In this document: piece by piece, positions 1 to 8,373 of the stretch
Layout of the letters: each line of letters begins with the position of its first letter
Numbering within the stretch: the first letter of the stretch is position 1
Origin: Gehongia tenuis
GTDB taxonomy: Bacteria; Bacillota; Clostridia; Christensenellales; NSJ-53
DNA length: 64,000 nucleotides
Direction: 5' to 3'
Assembly (NCBI RefSeq): GCF_014384795.1
Contig: NZ_JACRSR010000001.1
Coordinates: forward strand, 310,001 to 374,000
Notes under the pieces: generated by a model
The model's database searches: none
What the model was told of the DNA's origin: nothing
Seen by the model: the letters and a program-made list of their open reading frames with translations, nothing else
Translations under genes and position numbers: made by a program

Positions 1-2
1 CC

Positions 3-842
3 GTAAGCGCCGAACAGCGGGAGCGCATCGCCGAATACTGGGGCCTCAATGATCCGCCGGCGGAGCGGTTCGTGAAGTGGGGCTCCGCGCTGCTCCGCGG
101 GGATCTGGGCGAGTCGAAGATCTACAAGCGGCCGGTGGCGGACGTGATCGGGGAGCGCTTCGCCGCCTCCATCGCGCTCATGGCGGTGGCGTGGGTGTTC
201 TCCGGCGTGTTCGGGTTCCTTCTCGGCATGGTGAGCGCCGCCCATCGGGGCAGGTTCCTGGACCGGGCCGTCAAATGGCTGTGCCTCACCCTCAGCTCCA
301 CGCCGGTGTTCTGGTTCGGCCTTCTCATGCTCATGGTCTTTTCCGTGTGGCTGGGCTGGACGCCCATCGGCCTTTCCGTACCCATCGGCGAGGCGGGGGC
401 GGCGTCCTTCGGGGCGCGGCTGGCCCACATGGTCCTGCCCGCCCTCACCCTCTCCATCACCAGCCTCGGGCCCATCGCCCTCCACACCCGGGCGAAGCTT
501 CTGGACGTGATGGACAGCGACTTCATGCTCTACGCCAGGGCCAGGGGCGAGCGGGGCTTCGGGCTGTACCTCCGCCATGGGGCGAGAAACATCGTGCTGC
601 CCGCCATCACCCTGCAGTTCGCCTCCTTCGGCGAGCTCTTCGGCGGGAGCGTCCTCGCCGAGCAGGTCTTTTCCTATCCCGGTCTCGGCCAGGCCGCCAC
701 CCAGGCCGGCCTTCGGGGGGACCTGCCCCTTTTGATGGGTGTGGTCCTTTGCATGGCCCTGTTCGTTTTTCTGGGCAACCTCACCGCCAACATCCTCTAC
801 GGCGTGATCGATCCCCGCATCCGAAAGGGGGCGGAGGCATGA
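3..842 (+). CDS. ABC importer permease, DppB/OppB type (5' partial)
   Basis: Cytoplasmic-membrane permease of a peptide/nickel-type ABC importer. The frame is open from base 3, so the start lies outside the window and 279 residues are visible. The GDLGES motif (visible residues 33-38) is typical of the segment between the first helix and the permease core. Several hydrophobic helices follow, and an EAA-type coupling loop (about residues 176-188, ARARGERGFG) should contact the ATPase. The stop overlaps the next start as ATGA, so the two permeases are translationally coupled. The substrate (peptide, nickel or other) cannot be read from sequence; no binding protein is in view. Confidence 0.9.
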   Translation, partial: VSAEQRERIAEYWGLNDPPAERFVKWGSALLRGDLGESKIYKRPVADVIGERFAASIALMAVAWVFSGVFGFLLGMVSAAHRGRFLDRAVKWLCLTLSSTPVFWFGLLMLMVFSVWLGWTPIGLSVPIGEAGAASFGARLAHMVLPALTLSITSLGPIALHTRAKLLDVMDSDFMLYARARGERGFGLYLRHGARNIVLPAITLQFASFGELFGGSVLAEQVFSYPGLGQAATQAGLRGDLPLLMGVVLCMALFVFLGNLTANILYGVIDPRIRKGAEA

Positions 843-1651
843 GCGAACGGAAGAAGGCCCTCATCACTCTGGCGGCGGCGGGCGGCGTGATCCTCCTCAT
901 CCTGGCGCTGGGACTCACCCTCCCCGGCGGCACCGCCACCAACTTTGCGGAAAAGAGCCTTTCCCCCTCCCTGGCCCATCCCTTCGGCACCGATTGGCTG
1001 GGCCGGGATATGCTGGCAAGGACGCTGAAGGGGCTGGTCTTTTCCATCGCCGTGGGGCTCATCGCCGCGTCGGTGAGCACGGTGATCGCCGTGGTGCTGG
1101 GCATTTTCGCCGCCACCTTCGGGAAATGGGCGGACGCTCTCATCAACTTCATGGTGGACCTGTGCCAGGGCATTCCCCACATCCTGCTCATGATCCTCAT
1201 CGCCTTCGTGCTGGGCGGGGGCGTAAGGGCCATCATCGTGTCCATGGCGCTCACCCACTGGCCCAGCATGACCCGGCTCATCCGCTCGGAGGTGATGCAG
1301 CTGAGGTCCATGCCCTACGTTCAGGTGTCCCGCCGTCTGGGCCGGGGCCGCATGCACATCGCGGCAAGGCACATCCTGCCCCATCTGTGGCCCCAGATCA
1401 TCGTGGGGTTCATCCTGCTCTTTCCCCACGCCATTCTTCACGAGGCGTCCCTCACCTTCCTCGGGTTCGGGCTGTCCGTGCAGCAGCCCGCCGTGGGCAT
1501 CATTCTGTCCGAGGCCATGAAGTACCTTGCCACCGGCCAGTGGTGGCTGGCCTTCTTTCCGGGGCTCATGCTGCTCATCGTGGTCCGGCTTTTTGACCGG
1601 CTGGGGGACAGCGCAAGGATGATGGTGGACCCGACGAAGGTCCACCGGTAA
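839..1651 (+). CDS. ABC importer permease, DppC/OppC type
   Basis: Second permease subunit, 270 aa. It begins with one N-terminal helix, then the motif FGTDWLGRDMLAR that marks the DppC/NikC side of these importers, then the five-helix core with an EAA-like loop (VQVSRRLGRGRMH, about residues 160-173). The start is the ATG of the ATGA overlap with the preceding gene. It ends 10 bases before the first ATPase gene, so the four genes form one operon. Family assignment is firm; substrate is unknown. Confidence 0.9.
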   Translation: MSERKKALITLAAAGGVILLILALGLTLPGGTATNFAEKSLSPSLAHPFGTDWLGRDMLARTLKGLVFSIAVGLIAASVSTVIAVVLGIFAATFGKWADALINFMVDLCQGIPHILLMILIAFVLGGGVRAIIVSMALTHWPSMTRLIRSEVMQLRSMPYVQVSRRLGRGRMHIAARHILPHLWPQIIVGFILLFPHAILHEASLTFLGFGLSVQQPAVGIILSEAMKYLATGQWWLAFFPGLMLLIVVRLFDRLGDSARMMVDPTKVHR

Positions 1652-1661
1652 GGAGGCCGCT

Positions 1662-2588
1662 ATGCTGCTTGAGGTTAAAAATTATTCCCTGGGCTTCGTC
1701 CAGTATACCGCCGGACTCAAACGGCGGAACTTCACCGTGCTGCGGGAGATGAACCTCGCCGTAGCGCCGGGGGAGATCGTGGCGGTGTTCGGTGCCAGCG
1801 GGTCGGGCAAAAGCCTGCTCGCCCACGGGATTTTCGGCATCCTGCCGGAGAACGCCTGGGCCGCGGGGGAGATCCGGCTGGGAGGAGAGCTCCTTCTCGG
1901 GGACCGCCTTGAAAGGGCCCGGGGCCGGGAGATGGCCCTCATTCCCCAGTCGGTGGATTTTCTGGACCCGCTGATGAAGGTGGGCCGGCAGGTGGCGGAC
2001 GCGGCGCGGGGCGCCGGCCGGGGGGAGCGGAAGAAGCGGGCGGAGGCGGTGCTGGCCCGGTACGGCCTTTCCCCGGCGGTCATGGGGATGTATCCCTTTG
2101 AGCTGTCCGGCGGCATGGCCCGGCGGGTGCTGGCGGCTTCGGCCTTCCTTTCCGGCGCGAAGCTCATCGTGGCGGACGAACCCACCACCGGGCTGCACGA
2201 GGCGGCGGTCCGGGAGGAAATGCGCCACCTCGCCGAGCTGGCGGAGGACGGCGCGGGCGTTATCATGATCACCCACGACATGAACGCCGCGCTCCGCTCG
2301 GCCCACCGGGTGGCGGTGCTCTATGCCGGAACCATCGTGGAGGTGGCGCGGCGGGAGGCCTTTGCCGGGACGGGGGAGGCGCTCATGCATCCCTACACCC
2401 GGGCCCTTTGGCGGGCGCTGCCCATGAACGCCTTCGAGGGGCTCCCCGGCACCCAGCCCTCCCACCTTTCGCCCGAGGCGGGCTGCCCCTTCGCGCCGCG
2501 CTGTTCCCTTCGGGACGGGCGCTGCGGCGAGGTCCCGCCGGTGACGGTCTGGGAGGGCGGAGAGTTCCGATGCTGGGCGGCCGGCTGA
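1662..2588 (+). CDS. ABC importer ATP-binding protein, DppD/OppD type
   Basis: ATPase subunit of the same importer, 308 aa. Walker A GASGSGKS (about residues 43-50), signature LSGGMARR, Walker B region LIVADEPTTG and a switch histidine in ITHD are all present. The C-terminus carries the oligopeptide-transporter extension with GCPFAPRC. A GGAGG sequence sits just before the ATG. The signature reads GGMARR rather than the usual GGMRQR, a small departure. It should pair with the shorter ATPase downstream. Confidence 0.9.
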   Translation: MLLEVKNYSLGFVQYTAGLKRRNFTVLREMNLAVAPGEIVAVFGASGSGKSLLAHGIFGILPENAWAAGEIRLGGELLLGDRLERARGREMALIPQSVDFLDPLMKVGRQVADAARGAGRGERKKRAEAVLARYGLSPAVMGMYPFELSGGMARRVLAASAFLSGAKLIVADEPTTGLHEAAVREEMRHLAELAEDGAGVIMITHDMNAALRSAHRVAVLYAGTIVEVARREAFAGTGEALMHPYTRALWRALPMNAFEGLPGTQPSHLSPEAGCPFAPRCSLRDGRCGEVPPVTVWEGGEFRCWAAG

Positions 2589-2827
2589 CCCGGGCTTGCG
2601 GCAGGGGGCGACAGGAGCCCGGACGCGGAGAGAGCCGAGAGGGAGAAGATTGGCGCGGCGAAGGGGAGCCGGCGGGGCCTGGGCGGGAGGCCCGATGATG
2701 GGGAGCTGGCGGGACCCGGGACGGAAGGGCCGATGATGGGAGCTGGCGGGACCTGGGGCTGGCGGGCCAATGACGGGCAAAGAAAGCCGACAGGTGCAAA
2801 GAAAGCCGACAGGCGAGAGGCGGAGGC
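2589..2827. repeat. G-rich intergenic spacer with short direct repeats
   Basis: Gap of 239 bases between the two ATPase genes of one operon. It holds no convincing gene. It contains two imperfect copies of a CCGATGATGGGGAGCTGGC-like block and two copies of GCAAAGAAAGCCGACAGG near 2774-2812. A very similar GGAAAGCCGACAGG block recurs inside feoB near 29981, so this looks like dispersed repeat material inserted in the operon. Confidence 0.6.
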
Positions 2828-2833
2828 GTGACG

Positions 2834-3430
2834 ATGAGAATTGAAGCGGTGAAGGCGGGACAGCGATACGGGGACCGCTGGGTGTTCCGGGGGCTGGGCC
2901 TCGCGGTGGGTCCCGGCGAGGTGGTGGCCCTTACCGGCCCCTCGGGGTGCGGCAAGAGCACCCTCTGCCGGCTCATGGCGGGCTATGAAAAGCCGGCGGA
3001 GGGCAGGATCCTCTGGGACGGCAGGCCGCCCGCGCCGGGCTTTGCGCCGGTGCAGATGATCTTTCAGCATCCCGAGACCTCGGTGAACCCCCGGTGGCGC
3101 ATGAAGCGGGTGCTGGAGGAGGCCTGGGACGTGGACGAAAGAACCCTGGAGGCGCTCGGCATCGAGGCCGCCTGGATGGACCGCTTCCCCGGCGAGCTGT
3201 CCGGAGGCGAATTGCAGCGCTTCTGCATCGCCAGAGCCCTCCATCCGGGGACCCGCATCCTCATCGCCGACGAGATGAGCGCCATGCTGGACGCCGTCAC
3301 CCAGGCCCAGCTTTGGGCCTTCATGCTGGAGGAGGCGAAGCGCCGGGAGCTGGGCATCCTCGCCGTCACCCACGACGCCGCCCTGGCCCGGCGGGTCATG
3401 ACCCGTCAGGTGCCCTTCCCGGAGCCATAA
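2834..3430 (+). CDS. ABC importer ATP-binding protein, short DppF/OppF type
   Basis: Second ATPase, 198 aa. Walker A GPSGCGKS, signature LSGGELQR and Walker B ILIADEMSAMLD are intact, with the H-loop histidine in VTHD. I place the start at the ATG because GGAGG lies seven bases upstream; a GTG six bases earlier sits too close to it. The protein is well short of the 260-330 residues usual for the family and lacks the C-terminal oligopeptide-transporter extension. It is the last gene of the importer operon. Confidence 0.85.
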   Translation: MRIEAVKAGQRYGDRWVFRGLGLAVGPGEVVALTGPSGCGKSTLCRLMAGYEKPAEGRILWDGRPPAPGFAPVQMIFQHPETSVNPRWRMKRVLEEAWDVDERTLEALGIEAAWMDRFPGELSGGELQRFCIARALHPGTRILIADEMSAMLDAVTQAQLWAFMLEEAKRRELGILAVTHDAALARRVMTRQVPFPEP

Positions 3431-3435
3431 AAAAA

Positions 3436-3452
3436 GAAGCCGGTCAGGCTTC
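3436..3452. terminator. Bidirectional terminator hairpin
   Basis: GAAGCC and GGCTTC arms with a 5-base loop, preceded by an A run and followed by a T-rich stretch. It lies between the convergent importer operon and the membrane-protein gene and overlaps the latter's stop codon. Confidence 0.7.
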
Positions 3453-4064
3453 CTTTTGGTTTTTGGCGATCTGGACCAGATACTGGCGCAGGCTCTCGTT
3501 GGTATAGAGGTGATCGTGGGCGTATTCGTAGATCTCGTGGAGCAGGGAGAGAATCTGGATCACCGCGTGGAACTCCAGAAGGCCGATCCAAACCGTGCCC
3601 CAGATGCTTGCCGCCATGAAGATGCCGGAGGGCAGGATGAACAGCACGATGAACCCGATGACCACGCTGAGAATCACAAACAGGTGGTGAAGCCGCTCCA
3701 TCACCTTGAGGGCGGGCAGGGGTCCCTTCTTCTTGATCTTGAGGGAGCAGCTGTCCTCGCCCAGAGCGGCGGAGAGGTCCCGGATGAGCCGGCGGCGCTC
3801 CTGCAGCTCCTCGAAGGCCATATCCCGCCAGCGGAACATGAGCCGCACCAGCTCGCCCGCCCCATAAAGGAGCAGTCCAAGGCCGATGCCTACCACCCAC
3901 AGATCGAAGGCCAGCACCCAGATATCAAAGGATTTGAGGGAGTCGAGAAGGTCCTCGGGGACATGGAGCAGGACATCGGGCATGATGAGCACCACGAGGC
4001 CCAACGCCCCGAACAGGCAAATCATGATGACTGCGGAGATCTTGCAGGTCTTCGCCAGATTCAT
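3444..4064 (-). CDS. Uncharacterised membrane protein, four helices
   Basis: 206-residue protein I do not recognise by name. It has two hydrophobic segments near the N-terminus (about 10-30 and 50-70), a charged central part (about 75-125) containing RRRLIRDLSAALGED, and two further helices (about 128-175), then a polar tail. The pattern recalls YqhA/UPF0114-type proteins, but I cannot confirm this. The chosen ATG has GGAGG eight bases upstream; an upstream in-frame start lacks this. The gene stands alone, convergent with the importer operon. Confidence 0.7.
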   Translation of the reverse strand: MNLAKTCKISAVIMICLFGALGLVVLIMPDVLLHVPEDLLDSLKSFDIWVLAFDLWVVGIGLGLLLYGAGELVRLMFRWRDMAFEELQERRRLIRDLSAALGEDSCSLKIKKKGPLPALKVMERLHHLFVILSVVIGFIVLFILPSGIFMAASIWGTVWIGLLEFHAVIQILSLLHEIYEYAHDHLYTNESLRQYLVQIAKNQKEA

Positions 4065-4121
4065 GGTTCGTCCTCCAGACATTTTCTTTATCCTACCACA
4101 GGAGGGAGCCCCTTTCAAGAC

Positions 4122-4150
4122 TTGCATCCAGCATCTTCCTATGGTATATT
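4122..4150 (+). promoter_or_regulatory. Sigma-A-type promoter for the CorC-like gene
   Basis: TTGCAT and TATATT separated by 17 bases, placed 34 bases before the TTG start of the CorC-like gene. Confidence 0.65.
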
Positions 4151-4183
4151 CAAAGAAGCTGAATTTTTAAAGGGGGAATTTCC

Positions 4184-5515
4184 TTGTCATCCGACCCTAT
4201 AGGGGGGCAACTTCTGCTCCAGGTCGTACTCATTTTACTCAACGCATTTTTTGCAGCCACGGAGATCGCCGTCATATCCCTCAATGAAAACAGGCTCCGC
4301 CGCCAGGCGGAGGAGGGCGACCGGAAGGCCGCAAGCCTTGTGAAGATCGTGGAGATGCCCACGGCCTTTCTTTCCACCATTCAAATCGGCATCACTTTGG
4401 CGGGCTTTCTGGGATCCGCTTTCGCCGCGGACAACTTCGCGGGCAGGATCACCGCCTGGCTGGTGGACGGCGTCGGGGTCACGGCTCTCAGCCGAAACGC
4501 CATCAACACCATCTCCGTTATTCTGATCACCCTCATTCTGTCCTACTTCACGCTGATCTTGGGAGAACTTGTGCCCAAGCGTATCGCCATGCAGAAAACC
4601 GAGGCGGTGGCCCGCATGAGCGCCGGTGTGATCACCGTGCTGTCCAAGGTGATGAAACCCATCATCTGGCTGCTCACCGTGTCCACCAACGGCGTGCTGC
4701 GCCTTTGCCGCATCGATCCCCACAAAAGCGAGGAGGAGGTCTCCGAGGACGAGATCATGATGATGGTGGACGCCGGCGAGGAGAAGGGCGTGATCGAGGC
4801 CGAAGAGAAGGAAATGATCGAAAACGTGTTCGAATTCAACAACCTCACCGCTGAGGACGTGATGGTGCACCGCACCGACATGGAGATGGTGTGGCTGGAG
4901 GATTCCCACGAGGATATTTTAAGGCTCATCCGGGATACGGGCCTGTCCCGCTTCCCCGTCGTCGGCGAGGACGCCGATGATGTGAAGGGCATTTTGAGCA
5001 CCCGGGAGTACCTTTTAAACGCCCAGGAGGACAGCCCGAAGTCCCTCCTCACGTTGGTGCGGCCCGCCTATTTCGTGCCCGAGACCATCCCCACAAACGT
5101 ACTGTTCCGCAGCATGCAGCAGATGAAGAACCATATGGCCGTGGTGGTGGACGAATACGGCGGCACCAGCGGCCTTGTGACCATGGAGGATCTACTTGAG
5201 ACCATCGTGGGCGACATCTACGACGAGTTCGATCCCGCCGAGGAGGGCGAGATCGTGAAGATTGGCCCGGACACCTGGAAGATCTCCGGCAGCGCCGACC
5301 TCAAATCCATCGCCGAGGAGCTGGGGGTGGAGCTGCCCCTTGATGAATCGGACACCCTGGCCGGACTCATCATGAGCGCCCTCGACGCGGTGCCGCAGGA
5401 CGGCACCCAGCCGGAAATGAACATCTATGGCCTTTCCATCAAGGTGGGCGAGGTCAAAAGCCGAAGAATCGAGTGGGCCAAGGTGGTGAAGCTGCCGCCG
5501 GCGGAGGAGGCATAG
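4184..5515 (+). CDS. CNNM/CorC-family (DUF21-CBS) membrane protein
   Basis: 443-residue member of the HlyC/CorC/CNNM family, linked to Mg2+ (or other divalent cation) efflux and resistance. The DUF21 membrane domain spans about residues 1-190. The acidic linker is followed by two CBS motifs (about 205-330; MVHRTDMEMV and VVVDEYGGTSGLVTMEDLLE) that bind nucleotides in relatives, then the C-terminal CorC_HlyC domain (about 345-430). The start is TTG, with AGGGGG eight bases upstream. It is followed after six bases by a GNAT gene, probably co-transcribed. Confidence 0.9.
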   Translation: MSSDPIGGQLLLQVVLILLNAFFAATEIAVISLNENRLRRQAEEGDRKAASLVKIVEMPTAFLSTIQIGITLAGFLGSAFAADNFAGRITAWLVDGVGVTALSRNAINTISVILITLILSYFTLILGELVPKRIAMQKTEAVARMSAGVITVLSKVMKPIIWLLTVSTNGVLRLCRIDPHKSEEEVSEDEIMMMVDAGEEKGVIEAEEKEMIENVFEFNNLTAEDVMVHRTDMEMVWLEDSHEDILRLIRDTGLSRFPVVGEDADDVKGILSTREYLLNAQEDSPKSLLTLVRPAYFVPETIPTNVLFRSMQQMKNHMAVVVDEYGGTSGLVTMEDLLETIVGDIYDEFDPAEEGEIVKIGPDTWKISGSADLKSIAEELGVELPLDESDTLAGLIMSALDAVPQDGTQPEMNIYGLSIKVGEVKSRRIEWAKVVKLPPAEEA

Positions 5516-5521
5516 GGAACC

Positions 5522-6001
5522 ATGCGGGTCAGAGCTTTTCAGCGGGAGGACCTGGCGGCCGCCATCTCGATCTGGAACACCGTGGTGGAGGACGGCCTGG
5601 CCTTTCCCCAGACGGAGCCTCTGGATGAGGCGGGGGGCCTTACCTTCTTTTTGGAGCAGTCCCATACGGGCATCGCGGACGGCGGCAGCGGTCCGGCGGG
5701 CCTTTACATCCTTCATCCCAACAATGTGGGACGCTGCGGCCATATCGCCAACGCCAGCTACGCTGTGGCCAGGGACCAGAGGGGCCGGGGCATCGGCGAA
5801 CTGCTGGTGCGGGATTCCCTTTGGCGGGCGAAGGCGCTGGGCTTTCGCATCATGCAGTTCAATGCGGTGGTCGCGTCCAACGGCCGCGCCCTGCGCCTCT
5901 ATGAGAAGCTGGGCTTCGTGCGCCTTGGCGTCATTCCCGGCGGCTTCCTCATGAAGGACGGCACCTACCAGGATATTGTGCCCCACTACAAAGTGCTGTG
6001 A
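5522..6001 (+). CDS. GNAT-family N-acetyltransferase
   Basis: 159 aa. The acetyl-CoA-binding signature QRGRGIGELLVRDSL (about residues 88-102) and the C-terminal NGRALRLYEKLGFV motif are typical of GNAT enzymes. The target substrate is unknown. It follows the CorC-like gene closely and ends in front of a clear terminator. Confidence 0.85.
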   Translation: MRVRAFQREDLAAAISIWNTVVEDGLAFPQTEPLDEAGGLTFFLEQSHTGIADGGSGPAGLYILHPNNVGRCGHIANASYAVARDQRGRGIGELLVRDSLWRAKALGFRIMQFNAVVASNGRALRLYEKLGFVRLGVIPGGFLMKDGTYQDIVPHYKVL

Positions 6002-6012
6002 ATGAAAGAAAA

Positions 6013-6036
6013 GGACCGGCCTAAGGGCCGGTCCTG
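6013..6036 (+). terminator. Rho-independent terminator
   Basis: Nine-pair stem GGACCGGCC/GGCCGGTCC with a TAAG loop, followed by a T-rich tail, 11 bases after the GNAT stop. Confidence 0.85.
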
Positions 6037-6043
6037 ATTTGTT

Positions 6044-6223
6044 TTATTGGGGCGGGGGACCCTGACGCCGGAGCTGTTGCCCGGCGGACTGCACCAGCAC
6101 GCCAAATCCATAGAGGAGCAGCGCGAACACCGAGGAGATCATGATGGACTGGCGAACATGGCGGCCTTTCCCGATGCCGTCAGGGAGGAATAGCTGCCGC
6201 CGCAAAACGGGGTCGGAGCACGT
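6044..6223 (-). pseudogene. Remnant of a membrane-protein C-terminus
   Basis: An open frame of about 60 codons on the minus strand ends in TAA at 6044. It reads like the tail of a multi-spanning transporter: RRQLFLPDGIGKGRH, then a hydrophobic helix ending GVLVQSAGQQ. It has no start codon with a ribosome-binding site, and a stop precedes it. Upstream of 6223 the sequence turns A+T-rich. I infer a truncated gene cut by acquisition of the neighbouring low-G+C segment. Confidence 0.35.
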
Positions 6224-6350
6224 TCATCTTGGCCGTTGGAGGCTGACTGTGCCACTGCGCATAGTGCAGCATGGGATTGAAAAATGCATATGTGCGTGAT
6301 AAAATAAATATGTCTTTATCATTGACAAATTTATATTTTTGGAGGTGCCT

Positions 6351-6725
6351 ATGAAACGAGAATTGGGGATTGCAAGATGTGGTCTTGCCTGTTGTGTGTG
6401 TTCAGAAAATGTAAATTGCCATGGCTGTGATTCAAATGAATGTCCTGATAATGACACGTGCGAGAATAAAAAATGTTCTCTTCAAAAGGAAGTTTCTCAT
6501 TGCTATATGTGCGAGGAGGATTGTAAAAAGGGATTATTAAGCCAAATCAAACCATATACTTTTACGATGTTTATTAAAAAATATGGGGAAGATAAATTGT
6601 TGGATTGCCTGGAGGAAAATGAGAAAAACGGAATTTTGTATCATCGGGAAGGTCTGATCGGAGACTATGACGACTTTGATGATGCAGAACAGCTGATGCA
6701 TTTCATTTTGACGGGAAAGCGATAA
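6351..6725 (+). CDS. DUF3795 cysteine-rich protein
   Basis: 124 aa with a Cys-rich N-terminal half (CGLACCVCSENVNCHGC, then several more cysteines), matching the DUF3795 family, which probably binds zinc or another metal; function unknown. GGAGGT lies just upstream of the ATG. Base composition is much more A+T-rich than all neighbours and codon use differs (AAA, AAT, TTA, GAT), which points to recent horizontal transfer. A terminator follows. Confidence 0.8.
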   Translation: MKRELGIARCGLACCVCSENVNCHGCDSNECPDNDTCENKKCSLQKEVSHCYMCEEDCKKGLLSQIKPYTFTMFIKKYGEDKLLDCLEENEKNGILYHREGLIGDYDDFDDAEQLMHFILTGKR

Positions 6726-6755
6726 ACTGGAATTTAAGGGTAATGGAACGGAAGA

Positions 6756-6788
6756 AAAAGGCTGCTCGTTTAGAGCAGCCTTTTCTTG
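6756..6788 (+). terminator. Rho-independent terminator
   Basis: AAAAGGCTGCTC/GAGCAGCCTTTT stem with a GTTTA loop and a T-rich tail, 30 bases after the DUF3795 gene. Confidence 0.85.
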
Positions 6789-6893
6789 TAAGGCAAAATA
6801 ATTCACCGTATAGGCTGTTTATCATTTTTTGGGCGGCCGGGCGGCGGGCAATGGGCCGGCAGAGGCCGGCGGGCGCGACGCCCCGCCCGGGCC

Positions 6894-8270
6894 CTATTCC
6901 TTCGTCAGCTGGTCCGCCAGGTACAGGCCGTTGGCGGCGGCCTGGGAGAGGGAGCGGGTGAAGCCCGCGCCGTCGCCGATGGCGTAGATGTTCTTCGTGC
7001 CGGCGATCCGGAAATCCTCGCTCTCTGGGCGGGCGGAGTAGTATTTGCACTCCACGCCGTAGAGCAGGGTGTCGTAATTGGCCGTGCCCGGCGCGATGGC
7101 GTCGAGGGCGTGGAGGGTCTCCACGATGTTGTCCAGCTGGCGCTTGGGCAGGCAAAGGGACAGATCCCCCGCCACCGCGTGGAGGGTGGGCCGGGTGGTG
7201 GACTGGGCGAGCCGCTTCTCGTCGGTGCGGCGGCCGCACTCGAGGTCCCCCAGGCGCTGCACCAGCACCGAACCGCCGGAGATCAGGTTGGCCAGGCTGG
7301 CCACGTGGCGGGCGTACTCGATGGGCTCCCGGAAGGGCTCGGTGAAACGGATGGTGGACAGGAGGGCGAAGTTGGAGTTCTCCGTCTTTTTGGCCTCGTC
7401 CCGGTAGGCGTGGCCGTTCACGGTGAGTACCCCCCGGGTGTTCTCGGTGACCACCGCGCCCCGCTCGTTGAAGCAGAACATGCGGGTGGTGTCGCCGTAG
7501 CCGGTGGAGCGGTACCAGATCTTGGGCTCGTAGATCTTCTTCGAGAAGTGCTGCCAGATCATGGCGGGCAGCTCCACCCGAACGCCCACGTCCACCTGGT
7601 TGTTACTAAGGGGAATCTTGTGGGCGGTGCACCACTTGGAGAAGAAGCTGGAGCCCGCCCGGCCCACGGCAAAGACGATCCTATCGGCGGTGAGGGTTTT
7701 CTCTCCCTCCGCCGTCCGCACCGTCACCCGGGAGCGGTCCGGGTCCACGTCGGTGGCCTCCGCGCCGGTTTCAATCTCCGCCCGTTCGGAAAGCGCCTCG
7801 ATCAGCCGGCGCATGGTGTTGAAGTTGTCGTCCGTCCCCAGATGCTTCAGCTGGGCCTGGGACATGTGCAGATCGTGCTGCAGGCACAGCCGCTTCAGCT
7901 CGTCGTCGGGCATGAAGCGCTCGGTGGTCGCCCCGAAGGAGACCAGAATCCTATCCGACTGCTCGATGTAGTCCATGACCACCTTCGGCGGCAGGAAATC
8001 GGTGAGCCAGCCGCCGTACTCGGTGGAGATCACGTACTTGCCGTCGGAGAAGGCGCCGGCGCCGGCCATGCCCTCCATGATGGCGCAGGAGGCGCATTTG
8101 ATGCACTTGTCCGCCTGGCCGGTGATGATGGGGCAGCGGCGCTCGGTGATGGGCCGGCCCTTTTCCAGGACCAGCACCGAGAGGCCGGGCGCGTTTTCGG
8201 TCAGCCGCCAGGCGGTCATGATGCCGCCGATGCCGCCGCCGATGATGATCACGTCGTAATGATTTTTCAT
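6894..8270 (-). CDS. FAD-dependent dehydrogenase, COG2509 type
   Basis: 458 aa flavoprotein of the uncharacterised NAD(FAD)-utilising dehydrogenase group. The FAD-binding Rossmann motif IIIGGGIGG is at residues 8-16. It is followed by a Cys cluster (CPIITGQADKCIKCASC) and the FSDGKY motif characteristic of this group, and a C-terminal IYAIGDGAG motif closes the FAD fold. The ATG with TCCTCC complement (GGAGG) upstream sets the start. No partner gene identifies the electron acceptor; the upstream minus-strand gene is separated by a terminator. Confidence 0.8.
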   Translation of the reverse strand: MKNHYDVIIIGGGIGGIMTAWRLTENAPGLSVLVLEKGRPITERRCPIITGQADKCIKCASCAIMEGMAGAGAFSDGKYVISTEYGGWLTDFLPPKVVMDYIEQSDRILVSFGATTERFMPDDELKRLCLQHDLHMSQAQLKHLGTDDNFNTMRRLIEALSERAEIETGAEATDVDPDRSRVTVRTAEGEKTLTADRIVFAVGRAGSSFFSKWCTAHKIPLSNNQVDVGVRVELPAMIWQHFSKKIYEPKIWYRSTGYGDTTRMFCFNERGAVVTENTRGVLTVNGHAYRDEAKKTENSNFALLSTIRFTEPFREPIEYARHVASLANLISGGSVLVQRLGDLECGRRTDEKRLAQSTTRPTLHAVAGDLSLCLPKRQLDNIVETLHALDAIAPGTANYDTLLYGVECKYYSARPESEDFRIAGTKNIYAIGDGAGFTRSLSQAAANGLYLADQLTKE

Positions 8271-8286
8271 GGATGATTCCTCCCAC

Positions 8287-8312
8287 AAAAAAAGGGGGTT
8301 GACCCCCTTTTT
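8287..8312 (-). terminator. Terminator after the propeller-protein gene
   Basis: AAAAAGGGGG and CCCCCTTTTT arms around a short loop; on the minus strand the hairpin ends in a T run. It separates the TolB-like gene from the flavoprotein gene. Confidence 0.75.
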
Positions 8313-8373
8313 AGAATTTTGGATTTTGCCGCTGGGCGCCATGGCCGGCCCGCGCTGGCTGGGACGCCCGGCC

